Source: Roseovarius sp. Pro17
Lineage (GTDB): Bacteria; Pseudomonadota; Alphaproteobacteria; Rhodobacterales; Rhodobacteraceae
DNA length: 64,000 nucleotides
Reading direction: 5' to 3'
Assembly: GCF_035599575.1 (NCBI RefSeq)
Contig: NZ_CP141179.1
Coordinates: 1,364,001-1,428,000, forward strand
A program made the translations under genes and the position numbers. The notes below the pieces were generated by a model, which searched no databases, was not told the origin of the DNA, and worked only from the letters and a program-made list of their open reading frames with translations. Shown here one piece after another: positions 1-11,008 of the stretch. Each line of letters begins with the position of its first letter. Position 1 is the first letter of the stretch.

Positions 1-1545
<1,545 letters not shown>

Positions 1546-1596
1546 ACTATTTAGCATGATGAGTACTATTCTTAACGTCGAAAACGGGGCGCCGTC

Positions 1597-2760
1597 TTGA
1601 CGCCCGGCGCCCGCGTTCAGGCTGCGATAGAGCTGTTGGATCGCATCGCGGATGGCGAACCGGCTGAAAAGGCGCTGACATCCTGGGCACGTCGCTCTCG
1701 CTTTGCGGGATCGGGCGACCGGGCAGCGGTGCGCGATCACGTCTTTCAGGCGTTACGCTGCTGGCGATCTTATGCATGCATTGGTGGCGCGCAGACCGGG
1801 CGGGGGCGCATGATCGGCGCACTGCGCGCCGCTGGCGCGGACCCGGCAACTGTCTTTACCGGGGTCGGTCATGCACCCGAGACCTTGACCGACGCCGAAA
1901 TTGCAGCGGGTACGCCGCCGACAGGGGCCGCTGCCTGCGATTTACCGGACTGGCTGATGGAGGAATTCCGGGCCTCTCTCGGCGATAAAGGCGAGGCGGC
2001 GGGGATGGCTCTGCGCCAACGCGCACCGGTCATGTTACGCGCCGATTTGCGCCGAAATAGTCGCCAAGACGCGGTATATGCACTGGCCGAATATGGCGTC
2101 AAGGGTACCGCCCATCCCATTGCAAAAACTGCGATTTGCGTCACCGAAGGTGCGCGGAAACTGGTCCGCAGCCGCGCCTATCTGGAAGGTTTGGTCGAAC
2201 TTCAGGACGGTTCGGGCCAGGCCGCGATGGAGCGGATAGATCTGTCGGGCGTGACCAGTGTCCTCGACTACTGCGCTGGTGGAGGAGGCAAGTCGCTCGC
2301 TCTTGCCGCACGTACAGACGCCCGTATTTTTGCCCATGATATCGATCCCGCTCGGATGCAGGATCTGCCGGATCGCGCCGCCCGCTGTGGCGTAGAGATA
2401 ACTCAGATTGCAACATCATCTTTGACCCGTAACGCCCCGTTCGATATCGTTTTATGCGATGCCCCTTGCTCCGGGAGCGGCACGTGGCGGCGCACACCCG
2501 AGGCGAAATGGCGTTTGACGCCCGAGCGCCTGACTGATCTGACGCAAATTCAATCGCAGATATTGCAAGATGCTGCCGCGCTCGTTGCGCCGGGAGGGCG
2601 GCTGGTCTATGCGACGTGCTCGTTGCTGGTGGCCGAGAACGAGGCGCGCATCGACAATTTTCTGGACACCGTGCCGGGATGGACGCGCTGTGACATGCAC
2701 AGGTTTGACGTGTCGGACGGGGGCGACGGCTTCTTTGTGGCTCAGCTGCGCCGGGCCTGA
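1597..2760 (+). CDS. rsmB: RsmB/NOP-family rRNA m5C methyltransferase
   Basis: SAM-dependent RNA cytosine-5 methyltransferase, most likely acting on 16S rRNA. The N-terminal third is the NusB-like RNA-binding region of this family. The C-terminal Rossmann domain has the SAM loop DYCAGGGGKS, motif IV DAPCSGSGTWRR with the product-release Cys291, and motif VI YATCSLL with the nucleophile Cys341. The frame begins with TTG; no better in-frame ATG precedes the conserved region, so the start is less certain than the rest. It lies between guaB and cckA on the same strand. The family is clear, but the exact target base is inferred from family knowledge. Confidence 0.88.
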   Translation: MTPGARVQAAIELLDRIADGEPAEKALTSWARRSRFAGSGDRAAVRDHVFQALRCWRSYACIGGAQTGRGRMIGALRAAGADPATVFTGVGHAPETLTDAEIAAGTPPTGAAACDLPDWLMEEFRASLGDKGEAAGMALRQRAPVMLRADLRRNSRQDAVYALAEYGVKGTAHPIAKTAICVTEGARKLVRSRAYLEGLVELQDGSGQAAMERIDLSGVTSVLDYCAGGGGKSLALAARTDARIFAHDIDPARMQDLPDRAARCGVEITQIATSSLTRNAPFDIVLCDAPCSGSGTWRRTPEAKWRLTPERLTDLTQIQSQILQDAAALVAPGGRLVYATCSLLVAENEARIDNFLDTVPGWTRCDMHRFDVSDGGDGFFVAQLRRA

Positions 2761-2799
2761 TGGAATTGCGCAGGATTGGGCCATTCTTTTTGCCTCGCG

Positions 2800-2814
2800 T
2801 TAAGATGAAATTAA
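2800..2814. promoter_or_regulatory. CtrA box upstream of cckA
   Basis: TTAA-N7-TTAA (TTAA at 2800-2803 and 2811-2814) is a perfect match to the full CtrA recognition motif known from Caulobacter and other alphaproteobacteria. It lies 52 bases upstream of the cckA GTG start. A GAGTC (2842-2846), a CcrM-type GANTC methylation site, lies between box and start. Function is inferred from the motif and position. Confidence 0.6.
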
Positions 2815-2866
2815 TCCGACTGAATAAATACTTGGGGTACCGAGTCATAGAACAGGACCTGTCCGC

Positions 2867-5164
2867 GTGACCATAACTGACCATGCTTTTGGCCCGATGC
2901 AGCGAGCCGCATCACGGATGCGCCCCCATGCGGGCCTCGTCTTCTGTTCGGCCATGCTATTTGCCATTACGGCGTTCCTGATTGATCCGGGGGCAGAGCG
3001 CTATGTCGTCATGTTAGTGTCGATGGTGCTCGGATGCGCGTCGCTCTGGATCGTTGCCATGTCGCGGATTGGCGGCTTGTCAGGATCCCACACCGCAAAA
3101 TCCGTTCGCAACTTCATCGAACATGACGCCGCTGCCGGTATTGTGACCGGCCCGAATGGGGCGGTCATCTATTGCAATGACGCCGCTGAACGAGCGTACA
3201 CAGCGCGCGCCTTCGACACGCTGGCTGGTGCACTGCAAACATTGATCGCCAATCCCGGCGCCATTCTCTATCGCTTGCAGACCCGCGCCGCTACGCGTGG
3301 GTCGGCCTACGAGGATATCGTTACCGGAACTGGCCATGTGCGCCTCTCGGTGCATCAGGCCGGGCAGGACATGCTTTTATGGCGAATCGAGAAGTCGGCC
3401 GAGATTGTGGCGCGGCGCAGCGACGCGATTCCACTGCCGATGCTGACCGTGGGGCGCAACAATGCGGTCCTTTTCATGAATGATGCCGCCCGACTGCTGA
3501 TTGGCGAGCGCGCGCGCACGCTGGACCGAATCTGTCCGAAGTTGCCGCTGAGATCGGGCCAGATGAACGACATCAGCACGCAATCGGGCGTGCAATCCTG
3601 CCTTGTTGTCGAGTTGGAGGGGATCGCTGGCCGTCGCGAGGTCTTTGTGATGCCCGGCATCGCAGCAACTGAGCGGCCATCCGATGGATGGACATTTTTC
3701 GACGAATTGCCAGTGCCGCTGTTGAAGTTGGCGCGCGGGGGGGCGATCCAGCTTTGCAACAAACCGGCCAGCGATCTTTTGGGGTGTGGCGACTGGTCGG
3801 GTAAGCAGATCACTGACCTTCTCGAGGGATTGGGTCGCTCGATTCCTGATTGGCTGGAGGACGCCGCACAGGCACGCGGTACCGTACATTCTGAATTTCT
3901 ACGTGTACGCCGCGCCGACCAGGAGGTGTTCATCCAGGTCACGCTCAACCGCGCCAGTGAAAATGGCGAGACCGTGCTTATTGCTGTGTTGAACGACGCG
4001 ACCGAGCTAAAATCGCTTGAGGCGCAGTTTGTCCAGTCGCAAAAAATGCAGGCCATCGGTCAACTGGCTGGCGGAGTTGCGCATGATTTCAACAATTTGC
4101 TGACGGCGATCTCGGGCCATTGCGATCTGCTGCTGCTGCGCCATGATCAGGGCGACTCCGACTATGGAGATCTGCTCCAGATCGCGCAGAATTCGAACCG
4201 TGCTGCATCGCTCGTCAATCAACTCTTGGCGTATTCCCGCAAGCAAAATTTGCGGCCCGAGGTCATGGACCTGCGCGACGCCATGTCTGATCTCACACAT
4301 CTACTGAACCGACTCGTCGGCGAGAAAGTCATTCTGTCGCTCAATCACGATCCCTCGCTCTGGTCGATCAGGGCAGACAAGCGCCAGTTCGAGCAGGTGA
4401 TCATGAACCTTGTCGTGAATGCGCGCGACGCCATGGCCAAGGGTGGAGAGATCCGCATCGAGACCGAAAATGTTACTCTGAGCGAGCCGCTCCAGCGCGA
4501 CCGCGCCGTCGTGTCGCCAGGCCGTTGGGTTAAGATCAGCGTTACCGACGAAGGAGCAGGCATTCCACTTGATCGCCTCCAGAAGGTGTTCGAGCCGTTC
4601 TTCACCACCAAGCGAATTGGTGAAGGAACGGGGCTTGGCCTGTCGACCGCCTATGGCATCGTCAAGCAGACCGGCGGCTTTATCTTCGTCGACAGCGAGC
4701 GCGAGATCGGAACCACTTTTTTCTTAATGTTTCCCGCACATGAAAATATCGCCGTATCCAAGAATACGGCTGAGCGACCCGCAATGGATGTCATGCCAGC
4801 CGAGGGCATCGTGCTTTTGGTTGAGGACGAAGCGCCGGTACGCGCCTTTGCGTCGCGCGCTTTGCAGATGCGCGGGTTTACTGTGCTTGAAGCAGAATCA
4901 GCCGAAGAGGCGCTGGATATCCTTTCGGATCAAAGCGTCAAGGTAGACGTATTCGTCACTGACGTGGTCATGCCAGGCATGGATGGCCCAAGCTGGGTGC
5001 AGAAAGCACTGAAGGACCGGCCTGACGCGCGCGTGGTTTTTGTCTCAGGGTATGCGGAGGAGGATTTTGGCGACACTCAGGCCCGGATTCCGAATTCCGT
5101 CTTTTTACCCAAGCCATTTTCACTGACTGACTTGACTGAGATCGTGCAAAGACAACTGTTGTGA
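2867..5164 (+). CDS. cckA: CckA-type hybrid histidine kinase
   Basis: Cell-cycle histidine kinase that, through ChpT, phosphorylates CtrA; ctrA and sciP lie 27 kb downstream. The 765-residue protein has two membrane helices near residues 20-65, PAS-like regions to about 390, a HisKA dimerization helix with His406 in GGVAHDFNNLLTAI, an HATPase domain with GTGLGLSTAYGIVKQTGG, and a C-terminal receiver domain with Asp699 in VTDVVMPGMDG and Lys in LPKPF. This order is diagnostic of CckA. The start is a GTG with a weak AGGAC site. The promoter holds a CtrA box. An insertion-sequence remnant begins at the base after the stop codon, so no native 3' flank is left. Confidence 0.93.
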   Translation: MTITDHAFGPMQRAASRMRPHAGLVFCSAMLFAITAFLIDPGAERYVVMLVSMVLGCASLWIVAMSRIGGLSGSHTAKSVRNFIEHDAAAGIVTGPNGAVIYCNDAAERAYTARAFDTLAGALQTLIANPGAILYRLQTRAATRGSAYEDIVTGTGHVRLSVHQAGQDMLLWRIEKSAEIVARRSDAIPLPMLTVGRNNAVLFMNDAARLLIGERARTLDRICPKLPLRSGQMNDISTQSGVQSCLVVELEGIAGRREVFVMPGIAATERPSDGWTFFDELPVPLLKLARGGAIQLCNKPASDLLGCGDWSGKQITDLLEGLGRSIPDWLEDAAQARGTVHSEFLRVRRADQEVFIQVTLNRASENGETVLIAVLNDATELKSLEAQFVQSQKMQAIGQLAGGVAHDFNNLLTAISGHCDLLLLRHDQGDSDYGDLLQIAQNSNRAASLVNQLLAYSRKQNLRPEVMDLRDAMSDLTHLLNRLVGEKVILSLNHDPSLWSIRADKRQFEQVIMNLVVNARDAMAKGGEIRIETENVTLSEPLQRDRAVVSPGRWVKISVTDEGAGIPLDRLQKVFEPFFTTKRIGEGTGLGLSTAYGIVKQTGGFIFVDSEREIGTTFFLMFPAHENIAVSKNTAERPAMDVMPAEGIVLLVEDEAPVRAFASRALQMRGFTVLEAESAEEALDILSDQSVKVDVFVTDVVMPGMDGPSWVQKALKDRPDARVVFVSGYAEEDFGDTQARIPNSVFLPKPFSLTDLTEIVQRQLL

Positions 5165-5265
5165 TATTGCGCAACGCCCAGCTTGGTCAGTGTCTGGCGG
5201 GCCGACAGATGCGATCCCTCGATCATCCGGATTATCTGGAGCTTCTCCTATACAGCACTCCTCAT
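5165..5265 (-). pseudogene. IS3 transposase OrfB, N-terminal fragment
   Basis: The minus strand from the ATG at 5265 overlaps the orfA stop codon, as in intact IS3 elements. It reads EKLQIIRMIEGSHLSARQTL then TKLGVAQYH, which resembles the start of IS3 OrfB proteins (EKLEIIR...SHLP...TL..LGI). Codon 6 is a TAG stop, and the catalytic DDE domain is absent because the element ends at the cckA stop codon. It cannot make a transposase. Confidence 0.65.
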
Positions 5266-5674
5266 TCTTGGTCGCCCCATCCATTGCCCGGCAGTTGATT
5301 GCAAAGCAATCGATGAGAGGTGGCGCTCATGCTTTTTTTGAGAAGACACAACTCCAGCGTTTGTCCAGCCACTACATCCTTTAGATCACGGGCTTCGCGG
5401 CGCAGGTCCTTCACCTCGTCAATCGTCGCGGCGCGGGTTGTGTCACCAGCAAGCTGTCGCTTGCCAGCTTCCACGAAGTCCTTTGACCATTTGAAATTGA
5501 TACCTTGGTAGATGGCCTCCGACGGCAAAGTTCAGCAATGCTGTCTTCCCCACGCAGACCATCCAAGACGATCCTAATCTTCTCTTCCGACGAATATTGT
5601 TTGCAAGCCGCGCGTTTGGTGTCTTTGACGAGCTTTTCGTCAAGGCTTTTGCGTGTTCCAGTTGTCTGTCTCAT
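5262..5674 (-). pseudogene. IS3 transposase OrfA, frameshifted
   Basis: The first part reads MRQTTGTRKSLDEKLVKD and continues QYSSEEKIRIVLDGLRGEDS then IAELCRR, the helix-turn-helix of IS3 OrfA. The match jumps to another frame near 5519-5523, continuing AIYQGINFKWSKDFVEAGKR and LRREARDLKDVVAGQTLEL to LLKKSM. Restoring one G in the CGTCGG-AGGCC junction would rejoin the frames. The last 21 residues after KKSM fit the family poorly and may be inserted DNA; they hold a small inverted repeat, GATTGC-AAA-GCAATC, at 5297-5311. Confidence 0.8.
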
Positions 5675-5989
5675 TTTCCACTCCTCGGTGGTTACAATGA
5701 GCCGAGAACACTCTCCTATCAAATTGCCCTATTTGGACCCATGAGTGTTGGCGTCAGACAAATTTGAGACGTGGTTGGCCGCGCCGATCGTTGTGCGAAA
5801 GTATCGGGTGATAGAAAATGATATCGCTGGAGACTTACGTGTGTGCTGACTTGCAACTGATGCAGGCAGGGTAGTTTCCGTTTGGTCAAACTTTGGTAGC
5901 TGCATTAATGAGCCGTGGCGGGCATCTAAGTAATTGTCCTAATTGGGCGGCGGCACAGGTTTGATGGACGTGATGGCAGACGAGATGGA

Positions 5990-6628
5990 TTAGTCGACCG
6001 GAGAGGGGACTTGCTCGGGTCGATAGATGCCCTTCGCGCCGATACTGTTGTATAGGGAAAAGTCGGGCGCATATTTGCGGCGCAAGACAGCTTCGGTTTC
6101 GGCGCTTAGAGGCAGCGGTTCGTGGCGTGAGCTGTTCAAACGGTCAGTGCATACGCGGTGTCCCAGGCGCGATTCTAGGTATTGTGTCAGCCCGTCCTGA
6201 TCCTCATAGCGAAAAAGATGCGTTGCAGCGGTGCCATTGCGCTGCGGCTCCAGGAACTTGGATTGCGAGCCCACGTTGGCATGGCTGGGTTGCTTGCCCT
6301 GCACATAACCTTGCACGAAATCGTCGAAACTGAGTCCGGCCGTGCTGGTGGGTTTCCCGTCCAAAAATGGGCGTTGGCGATAGCGAAACCAACTGCCGAG
6401 CCAATCAATCGGCTCGCGCATGACGGCGATCACATGGAGATTCTCGCCGACGAATTTCTCCAAAGCGGGCCGAAAGAATCTGTTGTAGCGAAAAATCGGC
6501 GCATGTTTCAGCTCGGGAGGATCACTGACGATCATTGACGCATGTGGTGCAAGTGCCGCCTGCCAAGCGGTGGTTCCAGTCTTGGGGACCGACAGGAACA
6601 CCATTTTATGCTTGGAAAACACTAACAT
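5990..6628 (-). CDS. sulfotransferase family protein
   Basis: Predicted PAPS-dependent sulfotransferase of 212 residues, adding sulfate to an unknown acceptor, perhaps a cell-surface glycan or lipid. The 5'-phosphosulfate loop SVPKTGTTAW sits at residues 14-23, and the 3'-phosphate region is VMREPIDWLGSWFRYR near 70-85. The start at 6628 has a good GGAGAAAG site. It is short for the family but both cofactor motifs are present. It stands alone between an insertion-sequence remnant and recA, facing away from recA, which looks like a small acquired segment. The substrate cannot be told from sequence. Confidence 0.8.
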   Translation of the reverse strand: MLVFSKHKMVFLSVPKTGTTAWQAALAPHASMIVSDPPELKHAPIFRYNRFFRPALEKFVGENLHVIAVMREPIDWLGSWFRYRQRPFLDGKPTSTAGLSFDDFVQGYVQGKQPSHANVGSQSKFLEPQRNGTAATHLFRYEDQDGLTQYLESRLGHRVCTDRLNSSRHEPLPLSAETEAVLRRKYAPDFSLYNSIGAKGIYRPEQVPSPVD

Positions 6629-6707
6629 ATCTTTCTCCGACCAATGAGGTGCGACACCGCGCCGTCATTAACCGTTCTTCAACACTTATCGTCAAATGTG
6701 AAGATAC

Positions 6708-6729
6708 GAACATTTAACTTGAAATGTTC
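6708..6729. promoter_or_regulatory. inverted repeat in recA upstream region
   Basis: GAACATTT-N6-AAATGTTC is a perfect 8-base inverted repeat with a 6-base gap, between the divergent sulfotransferase and recA genes. It lies 25 bases before the recA SOS box. The half-sites end in the same GAAC/GTTC words as the SOS box, but the spacing does not fit LexA. The factor is unknown. Confidence 0.35.
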
Positions 6730-6753
6730 TCCTTTTGTATGCATTTGATTGGG

Positions 6754-6768
6754 GAACAAGTCGCGAAC
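6754..6768. promoter_or_regulatory. SOS (LexA) box of recA
   Basis: GAAC-N7-GAAC, the reverse complement of GTTC-N7-GTTC, which is the LexA-binding motif known for recA in Rhodobacter and other alphaproteobacteria. It is 52 bases ahead of the recA start. Confidence 0.8.
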
Positions 6769-6820
6769 AAATGCAGCGATTGCCGCTTGGGGCAGGGTGT
6801 GGAATAAGGAATTGAATGCA

Positions 6821-7906
6821 ATGGCAACGGCAGATCTTTTGACGATGGACAACAAAAAAAGTGCAGACAAGCAGAAGGCTCTCGACAGCGCACTTGCGCA
6901 GATTGAGCGGCAGTTCGGCAAGGGCTCGATCATGAAACTGGGGGGCGAAAATGCCATCCAAGACATCGAGTCGACCTCGACCGGATCGCTTGGGTTGGAT
7001 ATCGCCCTTGGCATCGGGGGCTTGCCCAAGGGACGGGTCGTCGAGATCTATGGCCCTGAAAGTTCGGGCAAGACTACGCTGACGCTGCATTGCGTTGCGG
7101 AAGAGCAGAAAAAGGGAGGCGTTTGCGCCTTTGTCGATGCCGAACACGCGCTGGATCCGCAATATGCGCGCAAATTGGGCGTCGATCTGGACGAATTGCT
7201 GATCTCGCAGCCTGACACGGGCGAACAAGCGCTGGAAATCGTGGACACATTGGTACGCTCGGGTGCGGTTAGCATGATCGTGATCGACTCGGTCGCTGCA
7301 CTGACGCCGAAGTCCGAACTCGAAGGCGACATGGGCGACAGCAGTGTCGGCGTGCATGCCCGCCTGATGAGCCAAGCCATGCGCAAGCTGACCGGTTCGA
7401 TCAGCCGCACGAAATGTACGGTAGTTTTCATCAACCAGATCCGCATGAAGATCGGCGTTATGTTTGGCTCCCCCGAGACGACGACGGGTGGCAACGCGCT
7501 GAAATTCTATAGCTCGGTTCGGCTGGACATCCGCCGCATCGGCGCGGTGAAGGACCGTGACGAGATCGTGGGTAACGCGACCCGCGTCAAAGTGGTCAAG
7601 AACAAGGTTGCGCCGCCTTTCAAGCAGGTGGAATTCGACATCATGTATGGCGAAGGCATCAGCAAGATGGGCGAGATCCTTGATCTGGGCGTTAAGGCCG
7701 GTGTCATCGAAAAATCCGGTAGCTGGTTCAGCTATGGGGATGAGCGGATCGGGCAGGGGCGTGAGAATGCCAAGACCTTCCTTAAGGAAAACAGCAAGTT
7801 GGCGATGGAAGTTGAAGACAAGATCCGTGCTGCGCATGGCCTTGATTTCGATATTTCCGGACCTGACGGGGACGATGGTGGTGATGACAACCTGATGGAA
7901 GCCTGA
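6821..7906 (+). CDS. recA: recombinase RecA
   Basis: ATP-dependent strand-exchange protein for homologous recombination and co-protease that triggers LexA self-cleavage. The 361-residue protein has the N-terminal [15 protein letters not shown] helix, Walker [10 protein letters not shown] near residue 80, the [14 protein letters not shown] segment, the L2 region [20 protein letters not shown] and an acidic C terminus ([11 protein letters not shown]). The frame is open from 6749, but the ATG at 6821 follows an AAGGA site and gives the family N terminus. An SOS box precedes it and a strong terminator follows. Confidence 0.98.
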   Translation: MATADLLTMDNKKSADKQKALDSALAQIERQFGKGSIMKLGGENAIQDIESTSTGSLGLDIALGIGGLPKGRVVEIYGPESSGKTTLTLHCVAEEQKKGGVCAFVDAEHALDPQYARKLGVDLDELLISQPDTGEQALEIVDTLVRSGAVSMIVIDSVAALTPKSELEGDMGDSSVGVHARLMSQAMRKLTGSISRTKCTVVFINQIRMKIGVMFGSPETTTGGNALKFYSSVRLDIRRIGAVKDRDEIVGNATRVKVVKNKVAPPFKQVEFDIMYGEGISKMGEILDLGVKAGVIEKSGSWFSYGDERIGQGRENAKTFLKENSKLAMEVEDKIRAAHGLDFDISGPDGDDGGDDNLMEA

Positions 7907-7927
7907 TCTTTCATTGATATGCAGGAC

Positions 7928-7960
7928 AGGCCCGGTCGCGACGCGCGCACCGGGCCTTTT
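7928..7960 (+). terminator. Rho-independent terminator after recA
   Basis: Perfect 9-base stem AGGCCCGGT (7928-7936) with ACCGGGCCT (7949-7957), a 12-base loop and a short T run, 22 bases after the recA stop. It separates recA from alaS. Confidence 0.8.
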
Positions 7961-8053
7961 CTGTGCGACGTTCTTGCGGTGGACAGGCAGGGCGGGGGCG
8001 GATAATCAGAACCTCGCCCGACCTGATAGAAAACGCCGCGAAAAGAGGCCCTC

Positions 8054-10717
8054 ATGCCGACGCTGAACGACATCCGCTCGACCTTTCTGAGCTATTTCGA
8101 CCGCAACGACCACAGGGTTGTGGACAGCTCACCTTTGGTGCCGCGCAACGATCCGACGCTGATGTTTACCAATTCGGGCATGGTCCAGTTCAAGAACCTG
8201 TTTACCGGCGTCGAAAAGCGGGACTATGTCCGCGCCACGTCCAGCCAGAAATGTGTGCGCGCGGGTGGCAAGCATAACGATCTCGACAATGTCGGCTATA
8301 CGGCGCGCCATCACACTTTCTTTGAAATGATGGGCAATTTCAGCTTTGGTGACTACTTCAAGGAGGACGCGATCCGCTTTGCGTGGGAGCTGCTGACGCG
8401 CGATTTTGGTATCGACAAGTCCAAGCTGCTGGTCACCGTTTACCATACCGACGACGAGGCCGCCAACATCTGGAAGAAGGTCGCCGGTCTTGGTGACGAC
8501 CGCATTATCCGCATCGCCACCGACGACAATTTTTGGTCCATGGGCGCGACCGGGCCTTGCGGGCCTTGCTCGGAAATCTTTTATGATCATGGCCCCGAAA
8601 TCTGGGGTGGCCCTCCGGGTAGCCCTGAGGAGGATGGTGACCGCTTTATCGAGATCTGGAACCTCGTTTTCATGCAGAACGAGCGGTTCGAGGATGGCAC
8701 ACTGCGCGATCTGGACATGCAGTCAATCGACACTGGCATGGGATTAGAGCGGATCGGCGCGCTCTTGCAGGGTAAACACGACAATTACGACACCGACCTG
8801 ATGCGCGCACTGATCGAGGCCAGCGCGCACGCGACCAGCACTGAAGCGGACGGGCCGGGGAATGTGCATCATCGGGTGATCGCTGATCATCTGCGCTCGA
8901 CCTCGTTCCTGATGGCCGATGGTGTGATGCCGTCGAACGAGGGGCGCGGTTATGTGCTGCGCCGGATCATGCGGCGCGCGATGCGGCACGCGCATCTGCT
9001 GGGTGCCAAGGATCCGGTGATGTATCGGCTGGTGCCGGCGCTGGTCACGCAAATGGGGCAGGCTTTCCCCGAGTTGGGGCGCGCGCAGGGCATGATCGAG
9101 GAAATGCTGCGGTTGGAAGAGACGCGGTTCAAGCAGACACTGGACCGGGGGCTTGGGCTGCTGGACGATGCGCTGATGGACCTTGACGAGGGCGCGGACC
9201 TACCCGGCGCGACGGCATTCAAACTCTATGACACTTTTGGATTCCCGCTGGACCTGACGCAGGACGCGCTACGCGAAAAGGGGCGGGGCGTTGATACCGC
9301 AGGCTTCGATACGGCCATGGCCGAGCAGAAGGCCAAGGCGCGCGCCGCGTGGGCCGGCACCGGCGAGGCCGCCGATCAAGGGGTCTGGTTCGACATCGCC
9401 GAGGCCAGCGGCGTCACGGATTTTCTGGGCTACGACACTGAAATCGCCGAGGCGCAGATCGTGGCGCTGGTGCAGGACGGGGCCACTGTGAACAGCGCTG
9501 CGGAGGGCGACAGTGTTCAGATCGTGCTGAACCAGACGCCGTTCTATGCGGAATCCGGCGGGCAGGTAGGCGACAGGGGCACATTGCGCTGCGAGGGTGG
9601 CGAGGCGCGCATCACGGATACGCGCAAGGTGGCGGGCGTGTTCATCCACTTTGCCGAAGTGACGCGCGGAACACTGGACAAGGGTGCAGCCGCTTTGATG
9701 GAGGTCGATCACGCCCGTCGCGCCGCAATCCGCGCGAACCATTCGGCGACGCATCTGCTGCATGAGGCGCTGCGCGAGACGCTGGGCGACCACGTCGCGC
9801 AACGCGGCAGCCTCAATGACGCGGGACGCCTGCGTTTTGATTTCAGCCACACCAAGGCGCTGACAGCAGATGAACTGGCGCGCGTCGAGGCTGATGTGAA
9901 CGCATTCATTCGCCAGAACGCCGCCGTTGAAACGCGGATCATGACGCCCGATGAGGCGCGCGAGTTGGGGGCGCAGGCGCTGTTCGGCGAGAAATACGGC
10001 GACGAAGTGCGGGTGGTGTCGATGGGTTATCAGGACGGCTCGGGCAAGGGCACGGATCTGCGCACCTATTCGATCGAACTTTGCGGCGGCACGCATGTGG
10101 GTAGCACTGGCGATATCGGCCTATTTGCCTTGCTTGGCGATGTGGCCTCCAGCGCGGGCGTGCGCCGGATTGAGGCGCTGACCGGCGAGGCAGCGCTGAG
10201 CCATCTGGGCGGGCATTCGAAGGCGCTGACCGAAATCGCGGGCGCGCTAAAGGTGCGCCCGGACGATGCACAGGCCCGCGTGCGGGCGCTGATGGATGAG
10301 CGCCGCGCGCTGGTCAATGAGGTCGCGCAGTTGCGCCGCGAGTTGGCAATGTCAGGTGGGGCCGGGCAGGGTGGCGAGACCGAGATCGAAGAGATTGGCG
10401 GCACGCGACTTATCGCCCAGGTGTTGAGCGGCGTGTCCGGCAAGGACCTGCCCGGTCTGATTGACGAGCACAAGGCGCGCATCGGCAGCGGTGCCGTGCT
10501 GCTGATCGCCGACACGGGTGGCAAGGTCGCTGTCGCCGCAGGCGTGACCGAGGACAAGACCGGCGCGCTGTCGGCGGTCGATCTGGTGCGCGCTGCCGTG
10601 GCCGAATTGGGCGGCAAGGGCGGCGGTGGTCGGCCCGATCTGGCCCAAGGCGGCGGCACCGATATCTCCAAAGCGGACGCTGCGATTGCGGCGGCCCGCA
10701 CCCTTTTGAAAGGATAA
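8054..10717 (+). CDS. alaS: alanyl-tRNA synthetase
   Basis: Charges tRNA-Ala. The 887-residue protein has full length: class II aminoacylation core ([49 protein letters not shown]), the editing domain with the zinc-type motif [11 protein letters not shown] near residue 560, the second editing cluster [15 protein letters not shown] near 675, and the C-terminal oligomerization/DHHA1 part ending [16 protein letters not shown]. The start follows an AGAGG site. The DUF1330 gene begins 3 bases after its stop, so the two are probably cotranscribed. Confidence 0.97.
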   Translation: MPTLNDIRSTFLSYFDRNDHRVVDSSPLVPRNDPTLMFTNSGMVQFKNLFTGVEKRDYVRATSSQKCVRAGGKHNDLDNVGYTARHHTFFEMMGNFSFGDYFKEDAIRFAWELLTRDFGIDKSKLLVTVYHTDDEAANIWKKVAGLGDDRIIRIATDDNFWSMGATGPCGPCSEIFYDHGPEIWGGPPGSPEEDGDRFIEIWNLVFMQNERFEDGTLRDLDMQSIDTGMGLERIGALLQGKHDNYDTDLMRALIEASAHATSTEADGPGNVHHRVIADHLRSTSFLMADGVMPSNEGRGYVLRRIMRRAMRHAHLLGAKDPVMYRLVPALVTQMGQAFPELGRAQGMIEEMLRLEETRFKQTLDRGLGLLDDALMDLDEGADLPGATAFKLYDTFGFPLDLTQDALREKGRGVDTAGFDTAMAEQKAKARAAWAGTGEAADQGVWFDIAEASGVTDFLGYDTEIAEAQIVALVQDGATVNSAAEGDSVQIVLNQTPFYAESGGQVGDRGTLRCEGGEARITDTRKVAGVFIHFAEVTRGTLDKGAAALMEVDHARRAAIRANHSATHLLHEALRETLGDHVAQRGSLNDAGRLRFDFSHTKALTADELARVEADVNAFIRQNAAVETRIMTPDEARELGAQALFGEKYGDEVRVVSMGYQDGSGKGTDLRTYSIELCGGTHVGSTGDIGLFALLGDVASSAGVRRIEALTGEAALSHLGGHSKALTEIAGALKVRPDDAQARVRALMDERRALVNEVAQLRRELAMSGGAGQGGETEIEEIGGTRLIAQVLSGVSGKDLPGLIDEHKARIGSGAVLLIADTGGKVAVAAGVTEDKTGALSAVDLVRAAVAELGGKGGGGRPDLAQGGGTDISKADAAIAAARTLLKG

Positions 10718-10720
10718 ACC

Positions 10721-11008
10721 ATGCCCGCACTCTGGATCGCGCACGTTACCGTCACCGACGAAGAGGCATATGGCCGCTACGCCGCTCTGGCTGGCCCGGC
10801 CGTGGCCGCGCATGGCGGGCGCTTTATTGCGCGCGGTGGCCGTTTTGTTCAACTTGAGGGCAAGGAACGACCACGAAATGTTGTTGCGCGCTTTGACAGC
10901 GTCGAGGCCGCTGAGGCGTGCTATCACTCGCCGGAATACCAGGAGGCGCTAAGCCACGCGCGCCAAGCGTCCGAGCGCGAACTGCTCATCGTTGAGACGT
11001 CCGAATAG
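10721..11008 (+). CDS. DUF1330 family protein
   Basis: A 95-residue protein of the DUF1330 family, a ferredoxin-like dimeric alpha/beta barrel fold of unknown biochemical role. Typical features are the opening strand LWIAHVTVTDEEAYGRY, the central HGGRFIARGG and the helix FDSVEAAEACYHSPEYQEAL. Its ribosome site (AAAGGA) lies in the last codons of alaS, 3 bases away. The link with alaS may be no more than transcriptional read-through. Confidence 0.85.
   Translation: MPALWIAHVTVTDEEAYGRYAALAGPAVAAHGGRFIARGGRFVQLEGKERPRNVVARFDSVEAAEACYHSPEYQEALSHARQASERELLIVETSE

Larger units (their letters stand above)
5165..5745 (-). mobile_element. decayed IS3-family insertion sequence
   Basis: Minus-strand remnant with both parts of an IS3-type transposase: the orfA helix-turn-helix protein, broken by a frameshift, and only the first about 30 codons of orfB, with an early stop. 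The remnant ends against the cckA stop codon; most of orfB and that end of the element are gone. The other edge is placed near 5745 because a conserved-looking leader precedes orfA. No terminal inverted repeats or target duplication could be identified. From 5746 to 5989 no gene or signal was seen. Confidence 0.75.
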
